Part shown: positions 9,264-21,581 of the stretch, in pieces
Numbering within the stretch: the stretch's first letter is position 1
Layout of the letters: each line of letters begins with the position of its first letter
From: Pigoraptor chileana
Lineage: Eukaryota > Opisthokonta > Filasterea
Assembly (NCBI GenBank): GCA_943704495.1
Contig: CALSCR010000464.1
Span: 1-24,468, forward strand
Length of the DNA stretch: 24,468 nucleotides
Direction of reading: 5' to 3'
Notes under the pieces: model-generated
Told to the model about the DNA's origin: nothing
The model's input: the letters and a program-made list of their open reading frames with translations, nothing else
Databases searched by the model: none
Translations under genes and position numbers: made by a program

Positions 9264-10541
9264 GAGCTGTTGGTGTGGTTGCAATTGCTATTGCCTTGTT
9301 TAGTAGTTTTAGAACTCTAGTCTGTAGACTCTACAAGAGCTGTTGGAAAGCGTGAAAGGAAGCAACCAGAAATCGATATGGCACAAAACCGTGTTAACAT
9401 ATTCTTGTACTAAAGGAATCAATCGTTCTGTTTGTTGCGACACCAGCTACGGGCATGCCACGTGCAGGATCCCGACGATGCGTATCGGTGCAAGATCAAC
9501 CAGCGCAGTCTGCGTGCTGTCGTAGAGGAAGACCTGCAGCACTTTCGCAACCTGACCATGCTGGAAGCAAACGAAAACTCACTTCAGTTGGGGCCGCTCG
9601 GCGCACTCCCCGCCGTGGAGATCATGCGCCTGGCCTTCAACGGCATCACTGACATTGTCATTGCCCAGGGATCGTTCCAGCGCTTGGCGGTGAGCTGCAG
9701 CTGCGCTCTGTTTGTGCAAACGTGAATTGGAATGCCGCTTGCTTTCCTCTGTGTGTGTGTGTGTGTGTGTGTTTGTGTGTGTATGTATGTGTGTGTTTCA
9801 ACATTAGCTGAAGTGTTGTGTATTTCTGCGTGTGCTTGTAGACTTCGTGCGTGCCATTTTCTGCATTTTCTAATTTGTTTCACAAAACAAACACGATCAA
9901 AAACGCATGTATACTCGTCACCTGGTACAGTCGCTCGATCTCTCCTACAATACCCTATCGCTCGATGCCCTGCTTGCATTATCGGAACTTCCGCGTCTTG
10001 AATCACTCGATCTCACGGCGAACGGCCTGTCGTCGCTGCCTGCATTCAAGCACAGCGTTCCCTTCTTCTCGCGTCTGACATCGCTTGTACTCGACCGCAA
10101 TAGTCTTGTGGAGGAAGACGCCTTCTGTGTCCTTGCACCGCTGCCTCTCCTCGAGAAGCTCAGTATACGCGAGAACCAGATTGCACGGGTATTGCGGCCG
10201 GAGCCCAATCGCAAACTGCCGTGGTTTAATCACCTGCGGTCGTTGGATGTCGCAAACAACCAAATTGCCACCGAGGATGATCTGATGGGGATCTCAGTGT
10301 GGCCTGCAATCAAGGAGGTTATCATATCAGGAAACGCTCTTGCTCTTGCTGTGAAGGGTGAGTCATGCCACACACGATGTTTTATGTAACGGCGACTCTT
10401 GCGAATGTGTGTGCGTGTGTGTGTATTTCTGTGTGTATGTTTTTGTGTTGTATGGCCTCCTTCCCACTGTTGTTTATTGCACACTCGTGATATAATACCA
10501 TTGTAATAGAGACGATGCTCTTTCTTTTGCACAATGCTTCA

Positions 10542-10587
<46 letters not shown>

Positions 10588-13079
10588 ATATATAGGTCTT
10601 CCACTGAATCTAATGTACGCCCTCGTCGAGGAGCGGGGAATTTCGATCATTAAGCTTGAACCGGACGCCAACAATCGGCCGCGTGTGCATCTTGCGGCGG
10701 ACAAAATACTCAAAGTGAAGGAGGAGCCACTGCCTCCGATTGCGCGCGGCCACCTGCAAATTACGTTTCCTTCCCAGGCACGTGATCGCACCCCCTGCCT
10801 ATGCTTTGTGATTTGCGACAGTCCCGTGCACGTGTGTTTGTGTCGCATTTGTTCTATCCCATCGCTCAAACAATTTATTAATTTGAGTTCCATCGATCGT
10901 TTCGTGTGGATCCAGAGGCATAGCACCTGAGAGAGAGACTCTGCATTGCGTCCCACCATCTCATCTTTTCCAATTGCTCACCTGCAGGAGTCACAAGAAG
11001 GCGGAAGCAGCAAATCTTCAATGTCGAATAACAGCAAATCGAGCGTGTCTGACGAGTCCGACAGCAATTCCGATTCCAGCGGATCGTCATCTGAAAATTC
11101 CGACGGTGAATCCGACAACTCTGAAAGTTCCAACGGATCGGACGCGAAAAAGAAGCGAAGTAAGAAGAAGAAGTCTAAAGCGGCAAAGATCAAGGCTGCC
11201 AAAAAGGGAAAGCCTGCGGACAAAACGACGACAAGTGGCAAGGATGCGCCGGCCACCACCACAAAAAGCACATTAGCTCCCAAAGGACCGACGGGAGGCT
11301 TCTTTATGACGCAGGTGGATGAGCCTGCGTCACATGGACAGCACGGCACCCAATCGCAGTCGTCGTCGTCGGCCGCAGTGGCCGCAGTGACCGCAGAGGC
11401 TCTCTCTGCGCTCGACCGCAGCAAAGCCGGCGCGCAAACGGGCGTGCCTGCAACTACAATGGCGATTGTACCGAGAAGGTACATTGGCTATGAGGCGCTG
11501 CTGACGCTGGACCCCGAGGAGGGCGAGGCACGTGCAGTTGACCTGCCCACGGATACTCGGGGGGCCGTGCAGGCTCTTCGGTACGCGCTTGCGAGGCCGC
11601 TTGTGTTCTCTGACCGGCCCGCACTTGCTGGTTACAAGAAGCGTATGCAGCTGAAGCGCAACGGAAAGGAGTCGCTGGCCTCGCGCACCGCCGCACGTGC
11701 TCTGAGCAAGACAAGCCCACTGGTCACAAGCAGGCTGAACAAAACACCGCTCGTCGCCCAGACACTCAGTCGTCTTGGGTCGATGTACGAGGCGACGGCG
11801 TCGGATTCGGCCCGCCGCACGTCACAGGCTGTCGGGCAGGACAGGCGGAGCTCTCAGTATCCCCCCGGCGACCGAAGAACATCGCAGTATGCTGGTGATC
11901 GCAGGACGTCTCAGTATGCCGGGACGGGTGATCGCAGGACCTCGCAGCTGCCTGGAGACCGGCGTGCCTCTGGCGCTGTGGGAAGTGGCAGTGGCGACCG
12001 CAGGACATCGACGCTGCCTGCCGATGGACGCCGCGCCTCACAAATGCCCACGGACAGGCGCGCGTCGTCGCAAGTACCACGCGTGACAACGACGGGTGCG
12101 CCTGTAACCACTGGCGGAGTCCGTGGACTCGGTGCTGGGGAGCCTCCACTGCTTGCGCTGGCATGGCCGGAGAGACGTCCATCAACCGTCCCATCGACAC
12201 CGGGTCCGGCGGGGGCGTCCCGTGTGGCCGTGCGTGCGCTGGCCTCAACGCTTGCCGAGCTTTCGGTTGCGCCGGGTTACAGGGCGCCGTATAAGGAGAG
12301 CGCGTTGCAGCGTGCGCGTCGTGCTATGGCGGCGACTCGTATCAAGGGCAACACAAAGAAGGTCACCGTGGAGGCTGTCGTTAACGCAATGAACAACCGC
12401 CCCACTGTCGAGGAAGGAAGGCTGGGTAGGTCTCTCATTCTGCCCACAATTCTCTGTGTGTGTTTGTTTTATGCCATTGACAACTGCGTTCGAGTAACCA
12501 CGTGATTACGATTTGTATGCGCTGTCACAAACTGACTGTTGCCCTATGTCCTCCCCCGCCCCACCCTCCCCAACAAATATCCTTACAGCCGATGTGCTTG
12601 CAATGCCCGCCGATTCCATCGATCCAAAACTTTCCCGCGGCGCCGCAAGACTCCTCGCGAAAGCGCAAGCAGAATTTGACCGCGTCCGCAGCACTACGAT
12701 TGGGGCGGCGGAGAAGCAGATGCTGGGGTCCATGAATGTACCGGAGCTGGCGAGCCTCCTTGTGTCACGTGCCGGCAGCGTTGCTCAGATTCGAAAGCAG
12801 TCGGTTCTCACTCCGGTCAACGCAGTGACCTCGGTGACCTCGATGACCTCGGTGTCGATGTCGTCGATGGGATCCCCGCACCCGCGCGGGACGTCACTAG
12901 CCCCGCTGCCCGAGGATGGCGGAATGCTGCGTCGTGCTTCCATGTCACCTGACCGCAAGCAGTCGCTCTCCCGGATGTCATCGCGCTCGGATAGCAATGC
13001 TGGGGAGTCGCCGTCGCCTGGGCCGGGTGATCGCATGCGCCAGCTGTCCAGACAGTACTCGACACTCATGGAGCACTAA
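8573..13079 (+). CDS. XRRA1: Leucine-rich repeat protein, XRRA1-like
   Basis: Seven exons: 8573-8639, 8955-9190, 9447-9689, 9931-10357, 10596-10777, 10988-12425, 12589-13079. All phases agree and give 1027 aa. The N terminus (NFFPPRQL, then GVGMW) and the LLDGYYM segment resemble X-ray radiation resistance-associated protein 1 as I recall it. Exons 3-5 hold about seven leucine-rich repeats (for example LESLDLTANGL and LRSLDVANNQI). Exon 6 begins with a Ser/Asp/Glu-rich tract (about 390-435), then a Lys-rich tract that could be a nuclear signal. Later it has nine R-R-x-S motifs in about 85 residues (about 660-747). The C terminus is Ser/Pro-rich and includes a further RRAS motif. The intron after exon 5 appears to use a GC donor (cag|GCACGT); a GT alternative (10782-10997) also keeps frame. 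Function is unproven: the LRRs imply protein binding and the tail implies phosphoregulation. Confidence 0.82.
9234..9264. repeat. (TTG)n trinucleotide run in XRRA1-like intron 2
   Basis: About ten consecutive TTG units, about 45 bp after the exon 2 donor and inside the intron 9191-9446. Confidence 0.85.
10545..10585. repeat. (AC)n microsatellite next to an acceptor
   Basis: An uninterrupted AC run of 41 bp ends ten bases before the acceptor AG of XRRA1-like exon 5 (tatag|GT at 10596). The same intron has GT-rich sequence near its donor (about 10407-10440). Confidence 0.9.
10905..10962 (+). repeat. Dispersed intronic repeat, diverged copy
   Basis: In the intron between XRRA1-like exons 5 and 6. 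It has TGTGGATCCAGAGGCATAGC, then ACCTGAGA, then TCCCACCATCTC, in the family order with a small insertion before the last block. Sense orientation. More diverged than the SEC24 and SMYD copies. Confidence 0.5.
11803..12075 (+). repeat. Coding array of RRxS motifs in the XRRA1-like protein
   Basis: Nine irregular repeats of the form (D/G)RR(T/A/S)S(Q), for example DRRTSQYAG and DRRASQ-like units, spaced about 7-14 residues apart. Codon usage varies between units, so selection on the protein motif, and not only recent slippage, probably keeps it. R-R-x-S is the consensus for basophilic kinases such as PKA. Confidence 0.85.
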
Positions 13080-14535
13080 TGACGATGGGTGCGGTTGAAG
13101 TGCGGTCTTCGTCTCTCACTGTATGATCGGTCGACGGTGCTGTGGCCTGCGGTTGGTGTGGAGCCAACTGCTGTCCCATGCTGTCCCGTATTCTATCCTT
13201 AAGTAAATATGATAAATATGAATGAAAAAACATAGAATCACTGGTGTGCAATCACGTGATGCACAATCACGTGATAATGTTCTCACGTGACATACGGAAA
13301 ACGTTAAGCGAGAAATCGCCACATTTTGTTGAAGGTTGTTTCGATGGGCCTTGTCAGCAGTGACACGCACGCACCCACACGCATCACACACACAGACACA
13401 ACACACACACACGCATGCACAGTCAGCACACGTACACGCACACGCCTTCCTTCACGGGCATGTTCTCCAACAGCCTCGCTCGTAAGTTCACTCCTACCGG
13501 ATAAGATTGCGGGGAGGATTAAATTTTTTCCTTCGGTATTTTGAGAAACGGAATTTTATATTTCACGCACATTTCCATTTCGCGCACTATTTTTGCATCT
13601 CGCGGTCGTCCGGCGCGTGTGACCTCCACTGGCGTTTGGCTGAGCGACCTCGTGTGTCGCCAGTAGCGCTGACGTGGCAGCGTGTTGATTCGCAGTCGTG
13701 TTTTTTAATCTGCCGAATTTCGTCTATTGCAACTGATTTTGGCGGAAATAAGGTGGGATGCGAGTCGGAACAACCGTTTTTGCTTTTTTGTGAACTCTTC
13801 TTGCTGTGCTCAGCGCTTATGATGTCATTTGAGGGGTCGCTTGTACTTGCTTCTGTGCATTTCTGCTGCTGTTCTTGCTTTGTTTTGCAAACAGCTGTTT
13901 TGTTGCGCATTCAAAAATCTCGAGTCGTCCCACACTTTCTCACCATGTCTGATTGCGTCATTCATTTTACATTTGTACATCTTAGCTAGTTTTTCTTTTA
14001 TCCAAGTTTTGAGGCCAACACCACCATGAACCTCTCAATCTTTCCCTCTAGACTCGCATACTAGATACACAAACACACGCACGCACACACACACACCTCT
14101 TTCATAAAACCACATGAGTCTTTCTTCATCTCTCTGTGATTCTATCTCTCCATGAATTTTGGAGTCGTTGATTCCTCCGGCTGAGACTCTTTTGAGTACT
14201 GAGGGTTTCTCTTGCGAAAGTCCAGAGTTGTCTCTGATTGAAATTTACTCGTCTTGTTGTTTCTGTACACTCTACTGTTCATACCGGAAAGTTGCACTCT
14301 TGGGCACAGTGAGAAGCTTCTGGGAAGACAGTGACTTAGGCTTTCTCTGTGCATGTGGTAATTGGCTCTGTCTCTATTTATCAGTATCAGTCTTTCAATG
14401 TCATTCGGGAAAAAGGGATCTAAATCACGTACGAATATTCTCCCTTTCTCCATGTGATCTGTGTGTTTACAAACCAATACACAGGGCCGTCATAAGCGTC
14501 TTGTCTGCGGCGAGATTCCTTGCGCATCTTGCAGC
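13080..14535. other. Intergenic region between the XRRA1-like and SEC24 genes
   Basis: About 1.45 kb with no convincing gene on either strand. The left end has an AT-rich stretch (13201-13230), a plausible 3' end for the XRRA1-like transcript. Three CACGTG palindromes follow (13253-13289), then a CA-rich stretch (about 13360-13445). The T-rich middle (13500-14030) has no stable reading frame. Near SEC24, an acceptor-like site (caatacacag, about 14484) may end a 5' UTR intron. Confidence 0.45.
13251..13290. promoter_or_regulatory. Cluster of three CACGTG palindromes
   Basis: CACGTG at 13253, 13268 and 13284, spaced 15 and 16 bp. The first two are embedded in the longer palindrome ATCACGTGAT and the third in TCACGTGA. 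CACGTG is the canonical E-box/G-box bound by bHLH or bZIP factors. The cluster lies 174 bp after the XRRA1-like stop and about 1.25 kb before the SEC24 start. A regulatory role is inferred only. Confidence 0.45.
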
Positions 14536-17500
14536 ATGCAATCGCAGCAGTATGGCTACGGCGCTCCCCAGGGACCACCACCCACGGGTCCGCCCATGGG
14601 CGGGCAGCCCGGGGGCCAGCCAATGATGGGACAGCCGGTCCACGCATACGGGGCAGCGCCTCCACCTCATGGTCGCCCGCAGTATCCCCCGCAACCCCAG
14701 GGTGCCACTGTTCCATACGACAATCGCGGCCCACAGGGTGCACCGCAGGGTGGGCCTCCCGCAGCTGCATACGGGGGTGCATACGGGGGTGCGTACGGCG
14801 CCCCTCCACCGCAGGCACAGTACCAGCAGCCGCCCCCTGTCGGCGCATACGGGGCAGGGGCACCACCGCAAGCTCAGCCTCCCCATGCTCGGCCGCCAGT
14901 TCAACAGCCACCGCCGTCACAAGGTCACGTGCGCCCGCCGCAACCGAGCACAAATCCGTTTGATGCGGCCCCCTCTGCTCTCGGATTGCCTCAGGAAGCG
15001 CCCAAGGGACCTGCCACTGGACAGCCACCGCAGTCACAGCAGCAGCCGCTGGCATGGGGAGGCACTCCCAACGCGCCCCCGCCCACTGCCAGTCACCCTG
15101 GCGGTCACCCCGCGACGCATCCATCGCACTCTCAAGCACAGCAACAGCCGCAGCCGCAGCCGCCCCAGGCTCAGTCTCAGGGTCACGTGCGCCCGCCGGG
15201 GGCTGTCCAGCAGCCGACACAGGGACAGCCCCACCACCCGCACCACGGACATCAGCCGGGACAGTCTCATCCGCAGTCCCATCCTCAGGCGCCGCAACAG
15301 ACGCCTCACGCGGCCGCTCACGTGCCGCCGCAGGGACCGCCGCAAAGCCGACCGCCGCAGTCGCAGTCGCAGTCGCAGTCGCAGCCCTATGCGGCGCAGC
15401 CTGCAAGTGCCGTCTTTGGCGCCGATGCCCCCGGATCGAATCCCTTTGCAAATGTTACGTCGCCGGCACAGTCTCCCCCTGCACATAATCCCCCACCCGC
15501 GGTTGCCCAACCAGGCAATTCAAATCCCTTCACTACTCAAGGTGGTGCGACGTTTTCACCCCAGTCTGGTAATGCGGGTGCATTCCCTCCCCAGTCCGGC
15601 AATGCGGGTGCATTCCCTCCTCAGTCCGGCAATGCGGGTGCATTTCCTCCCCAGTCTGGCAATGCGGGTGCATTTCCTCCCCAGTCCGGCAATGCGGGTG
15701 CAATCCCTCCCCAGTCCGGCAATGCGGGTGCATTCCCTCCCCAGTCCGGCAATGCGGGTGCATTCCCTCCCCAGTCCGGCAATGCGGGCGCATTTCCTCC
15801 CCAGTCTGGCAATGCGGGTGCATTTCCTCCCCAGTCCGGCAATGCGGGCGCATTCCCTCCCAAGGGGCCTGCCGGTGGTGCGCCTCCGTCCGCACACGGG
15901 GCGAACGGAGCGCTTCCGTTTGGATCGCAGGGATCCCAGCCACCGCAGCCGACGCAGTTTGGTCATCAGCAGCCGCCGCCACAACAGCCACAACAAGCAC
16001 AACCACCGCAACAACAACAGCAGCAGCAGTGGGGAGGCGTCGATGCCAATGGTATTTCGCTGGATCAGATGTCCTTGCGTCCCCAGGCGGGTGCGCAACA
16101 GTATGGAGATGCAACAGCGGTGAGGACTGCGTTTTGTTCATGTCTGTGAGGCGATCATGAGGAGGCTTTACGTATTGATGGTTACCACTGCTTGAGGGCT
16201 TACTTAATGAGTTTGTGTAGGTGTGATGCTGGGTCAAGCGTATTCCGCATGCTTTGTGCGTCACTACTCTGGTGGACTGACGGCAGTCTGACTGTGCTGT
16301 GTGCGTGTGCTATGGATGGAGTCGATATGGACACAACGCCAAAGAACACGCGGATGCGAATCCCACATCTCTTATGGAGTGCATGGCATGGCGGCAATGA
16401 CACTGATGTGAATTTGAATTTATGTGTGTTTTCCGTTCCGTTACTCACTGCATCCTTTGTTCCGTTTCTTCTCAAACGCACGCATGCTCTTCATCACCGC
16501 CGCTTTTGTCGCAACACAATTGCAATGCAGGCGGCGAGTGCTGCGGGTGGACCTCCCACATCGGCAGCGGCTGCATCTGCCGCAGCTTCCAAGCGCAGAA
16601 TGTACCCCAAGTATGGCGATGGTCCGGGCGGTGTACCCGGACAGGGTTATCCAGACACCGCGCAGCAGCCACAGCAGCAGCAGACTACGCCCTACGGAGG
16701 AGTGTACGGACAGTCACCTCAAGCCTCCGGACAGCCACAGGCACCCGGACAGCAGCCACAGCAGCAGGCTCAGTTTTACGGCGGAATGGCGGGCGCGCCT
16801 GCGGGGGTGCCACCGCAGCAGTTTGGTGCACAGCCGGGGCAGTTTGGTGCACAACCGGGGCAGTTTATGCCTCAACAGCCGGGGCAGTTTGTGCCTCAGC
16901 AGCCGGGGCAGTTTGTGCCTCAACAGCCGGGGCAGTTTGTGCCTCAACAGCCGGGGCAGTTTGTGCCTCAACAGCCGGGGCAGTTTGTGCCGCAACAGCC
17001 GGGGCAGTTTGTGCCTCAACAGCAGGGGCAGTATGGGGCGCCCCAGCCGCAGCAGTCGTATGCGATGGGCAGTGCGTCGCCCACGCCGGGGGGTCCCATG
17101 CATCCGGGGCAGCAGGCGCAGCAGGCGCCCATGGGGCAGGGCCATCCGGGGCAGCAGGCCATGCCCCGCAAATCGGCAAACAGGATCGACCCCAACCAAA
17201 TTCCAAGCCCAATTGCGGTCATGGACGCCGACACCGACCTGTATTTGGGAAAGCCATTCCAGAGCGGCCCAAATGCGCCAAAGTCAGTGCCGCCGCTTGC
17301 CACATCTGATTATACCGCGATTGATGAGGGTACGTGGCGCTGTACTTTGTTGGGATGGTCTTTTGCTGAACCCATGTGGCATGCGTTTTATATTACTGTT
17401 TTTTGCATGGGTGTGAGTGTGAGTTGCCTATAAGCATTATCTTTTATATGTGTATATTTGTCTCGGTCTGTTTACCACCGTACACGCGGTGACCAGAAGC

Positions 17501-20500
17501 CTCCATCTATTATTTCGTGTTATTTATCACATCTGAGCATAGCGTAGGATACTGATGTGAATCGCACCCGTTCACTCTCACACACTGCTATGTTGACCAT
17601 TGCAAACAATGTGCGTCTTTTTTTAAGGCATTTTGAGTGCTGAACGTACATCTTTTTCTATATGTGGTGCATGTATCTCACGTGACCCGTGCAGGCAACA
17701 GCAACCCGCGCTTTGTGCGTATGACTCTGTACAATGTTCCCGCGACAGAAGACATTCTCAAAAAGAGCCGAATTCCGCTGGCTGCGATCATCCAGCCACT
17801 GGCAGTCCTCAAGCCCAGCGAGGTGCGTATTCGTCGTGATTGTTTTTGTTCTGTTTGTTTTTGCGTGTGTATTTGTGGGACGATTTGGTGCCCCACTACT
17901 CGCACTCCCCTTCTATTCCACTACTTCCATCCCAGTATCAGCATCAAAACAAGAGCCCACAACACACTCTCGCTCACACATTGCATGTGGAATCCATAAG
18001 CACAGAGGTCAGATTCTGACTTGAATCCCACAATACACTCGTCTCTCGCACACAGGCGCCTGTGCGTGTTGTCGACCACGGACCCACAGGGCCTGTGCGC
18101 TGCAATCGATGCAAGGCCTACATGAACCCTCACATGACATTCATCGACGGTGGCCGCCGGTTTGCGTGCAACTTGTGCAAGTTTGCCAACGAAGGTATTC
18201 GTCTCTGTGTGCGTGCATGTGTGTGCATGTGTGTGTGTGTACATGTGTGTGTGTGTACATGTGTGTACGTGTGTATGTGTGTGCGTGTGTGCATGCTGGG
18301 GCTGGCAATTTCAAAGAATAGGGGAGTAGCACATCTCTCCTTGTTGGCTTGGTTGCGTCCACAGTCCCGCACATATGAGCGAATAAGTTGTGCATCCGAC
18401 AGGACACAACCACTTCGCATGTATTATTCTTAACTTTCCGCTAAGTGTGCAATAACTGCAATTTCTGCAATGGTTTAATTCCCTGGGGTATATATTGACT
18501 CGCGTGGTTTGCAGTCCCTCCCGAGTATTTTTGCAACCTCGATCACATGGGTCGCCGCCACGACATTTACGATCGGCCTGAACTGCTGAACGGCACTGTC
18601 GAGTTTGTTGCCACAAAGGTGCGTGCATCTCCATCACACACATACACACGCATACTCTCACACGGATACTCGCTTCTCTCTGTTGTGCATTCCTTGTGGA
18701 GTCCATGGGCACGACACTGGCTTGAATCCTACACATCCCTTGTGTATTCCGTGGGAATGGTGCCTAAGACGCGAAATCCCACGTGTCTCTTTTGTTTCCT
18801 TGGGCTTGTGCCAAAGGCGTTGTGGAGACTAAAGGTCTCTCCCTGATGTTGTTGCGTGGAGTCCATGGGATAGCGCCCCTTGAATCCCTGCATCCTTCTT
18901 GGGGAGCGTCACTGACGCGAGACCTACACACTTCCTTGCGACATATTTGCCATGCAATATATTTGCCGTGCATGTGCAATCCATGCCCACTACTTCACCA
19001 CATCCATTCCTCACACCCATTCAATTCATGCCCACTTCAATGCCCACTTCAACACATCCGTACCGCACAACCGATATCACAGGAGTATTGCGCCCGTCCC
19101 CCGCAGCCTCCCGGGATTGTGTTTATGATCGACGTGTCCTTTGGCGCGGCGCAGACGGGGCTGATTCGCTCGGCTGCGGCGGCGATCAAGGCGGCGCTGG
19201 ACAGCCTGCCCAGGCAGCAGGGGATGGAGTCCTCGCCCGTCCGCGTCGGGATTGCAACGTTTGACAAATCGCTTCACTTTTACAATCTCAAGGTGCGTGC
19301 TTGTGTGTGTGTGGATGTTTGGGCTGTTGGTTTTATGTATCTTGTAGTGGCCTATGCTGCGTGTGTGATTGCGCGTGTGCTTGTACTTGCTGATATTTGT
19401 GTGCGCGTTTGTATTATTCCAATCGGGAAGACTCCTGACACGTCTGTTTGTTTATATGTATATATATTGCTCTGGCAATCACTGCATTCGCTGTGGTTTG
19501 TCGTGTTTTTAGAGCACGCTTTCGCAGGCGCAAATGCTCGTTGTGTCTGACATAGACGATGTTTTCGTTCCGATTGTCAACGGATTTCTGGTCAACGCAA
19601 CCGAATCGCGGTGGGTGTTGTGCTTCGTGTGCATTGAATGTATGTGTGTGTGTGTGTGTTTGTGTCTCTATCTCTCTCTGTGATTGGTATGTGATGTTTT
19701 GTGTGTGTTTTTACCTCTGATAGTCAACTAATCCCCTTTCCAAAATCAACCAAAGAATAACAAAAAACTAAAACTAAAACAAACAAAAAATATAACCAAA
19801 AAAAAAAATACACCACCACCACATACCCTCGACAGTGAGCTGATTGACAATCTGCTCGACTCACTTCCGGTGATGTTTGAGAAGACAAAGAGTCCCGAGC
19901 CCGTGCTGGGACCTGCGGTGCAGGCTGGTCTGCAGGCGCTGGTGAGTGCCTGTCGCGTGTGTGCGTGGATGGTGTCTCTGGGAATGTCATGTGCATGATT
20001 GTTTGCATTGAATTGCAAGACTGTAGTGTGGTAGTGCGTGCATGCATGATATGTGTGTGGGGGGTGTGGTGTGGGTGTGGGTGTGGGTGTGTGTGCCGCC
20101 ATTGTTTCTGAACTTTCCCAATGCGCTTGCCAATGCCCCGTATGCAGAAGGAGAGCGGCGGCCGCCTGGTTGTGTTCCAGAGTTCAATGCCCACAGTCGG
20201 ACCTGGCTCACTCAAAGCACGTGACCAGGAGAAGATGATCGGTACTGACAAGGAGCGCAGCCTTTATGCGCCGCAGGTTTGTTCCGCTTGGTGCCTGTGT
20301 GTGTGTGTGTGTACGTGTCGTTTGCCTGATTTACAGATACCTGCATGTGCTGACCTACTGTTCATCGCTGTTTATGCTCATATTCCAATGATGTGCCTGT
20401 CTCTGTCTGTATTTTTGTGTGTTACAACAGGACGGATTCTACAAGAAGGTCGCACTGGAATGCGCCTCTGCGGGCGTCGCAGTGGACCTCTTTCTGTGCC

Positions 20501-21052
20501 ACTCGGGCTTCATCGATGTGGCCTCAGTCGGTCAGTGGGCTGTGCGCTTGCTTGGTTTGATTATTGCGGCACTGTGTGTGTCTATGTGTGTATATGCAAA
20601 AAGGGATAACAATTCCGAATAATGCCAGTTTTTCTTTTGTCAGTGCGCACGCAAAATGTTGTGTGTGTGTGTGTGTGTATGTGTGTTGCATCTACCCACT
20701 TACATTGGAATGACCGGGAGCAATGCCTTGACTGATGTGCGTTTCTTACCGCACGTGACGTGTGACATTTGTAGGTGTCCTGAGCAACGTCACTGGAGGC
20801 GAGCTCACCCGCTACCCCGGATTCAACGCCAACCACCACGGCGAGTGTCTTGCAAAGGACGTCGCGCGGATTGTTGGCCGTCCGTTTGGATTTGAGGCGC
20901 TGATGCGCGTGCGATGCAGTGCCGGTGGGTGTGCGTGTGTGTGTGCGTGTGTGTGTGTGTGTGCGTGTGTGTGTGTCTGTTTGTGTGTGTGTGCGTGTGT
21001 GTCTGTGTGTGTGTGTGTGCGTGTGTGCGTGTGTGTGTGTGTGTGTGCGTGT

Positions 21053-21103
<51 letters not shown>

Positions 21104-21524
21104 ATGCGCGCACATGTCTGTGTGTGGTGTAGGTGTGTGCATGTTGTCTATGGTGGTGTTCATAGTTTGTGGTGTTTGTCTGTGTGTGTTTTTGTGCATA
21201 TAACTCACCGTGGCAACTGATCCATCCATGAACGAATTCTGAAAATCAACCCCACGTGACCAGGCCTTCGCGTGACGGATATGATTGGCAATTTCTATAT
21301 GCGCAATGCGACTGATATGGAAATCGCGGGAATTGATTCTGACAAGGCAATTGCGGTGCAACTGCAGCACGACGAGAAATTGGACGAGCGCGGATATGCT
21401 TACTTGCAGGTGCGCTGTTGTGATGGATTGCGTGTGATTTGCTACTGTGGCTGTTACTGTTGTTACTGTGACTGTTACGTTGTTGTGGTGAATGCGGTGT
21501 GCTGTATGTGTTCGCACTCTGATG

Positions 21525-21581
<57 letters not shown>

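Noticed and set aside
13507-13989. 160-codon plus-strand open frame in the XRRA1-like/SEC24 gap
   Set aside because: T-rich composition gives a Phe/Cys/Ser/Leu-rich product with no domain, and codon use is unlike the real exons.
14461-14535. In-frame upstream extension of SEC24 exon 1
   Set aside because: The extension has no ATG, is Cys-rich and unlike SEC24 N termini, and follows an acceptor-like site. The ATG at 14536 begins a typical Q/Y/G-rich start.
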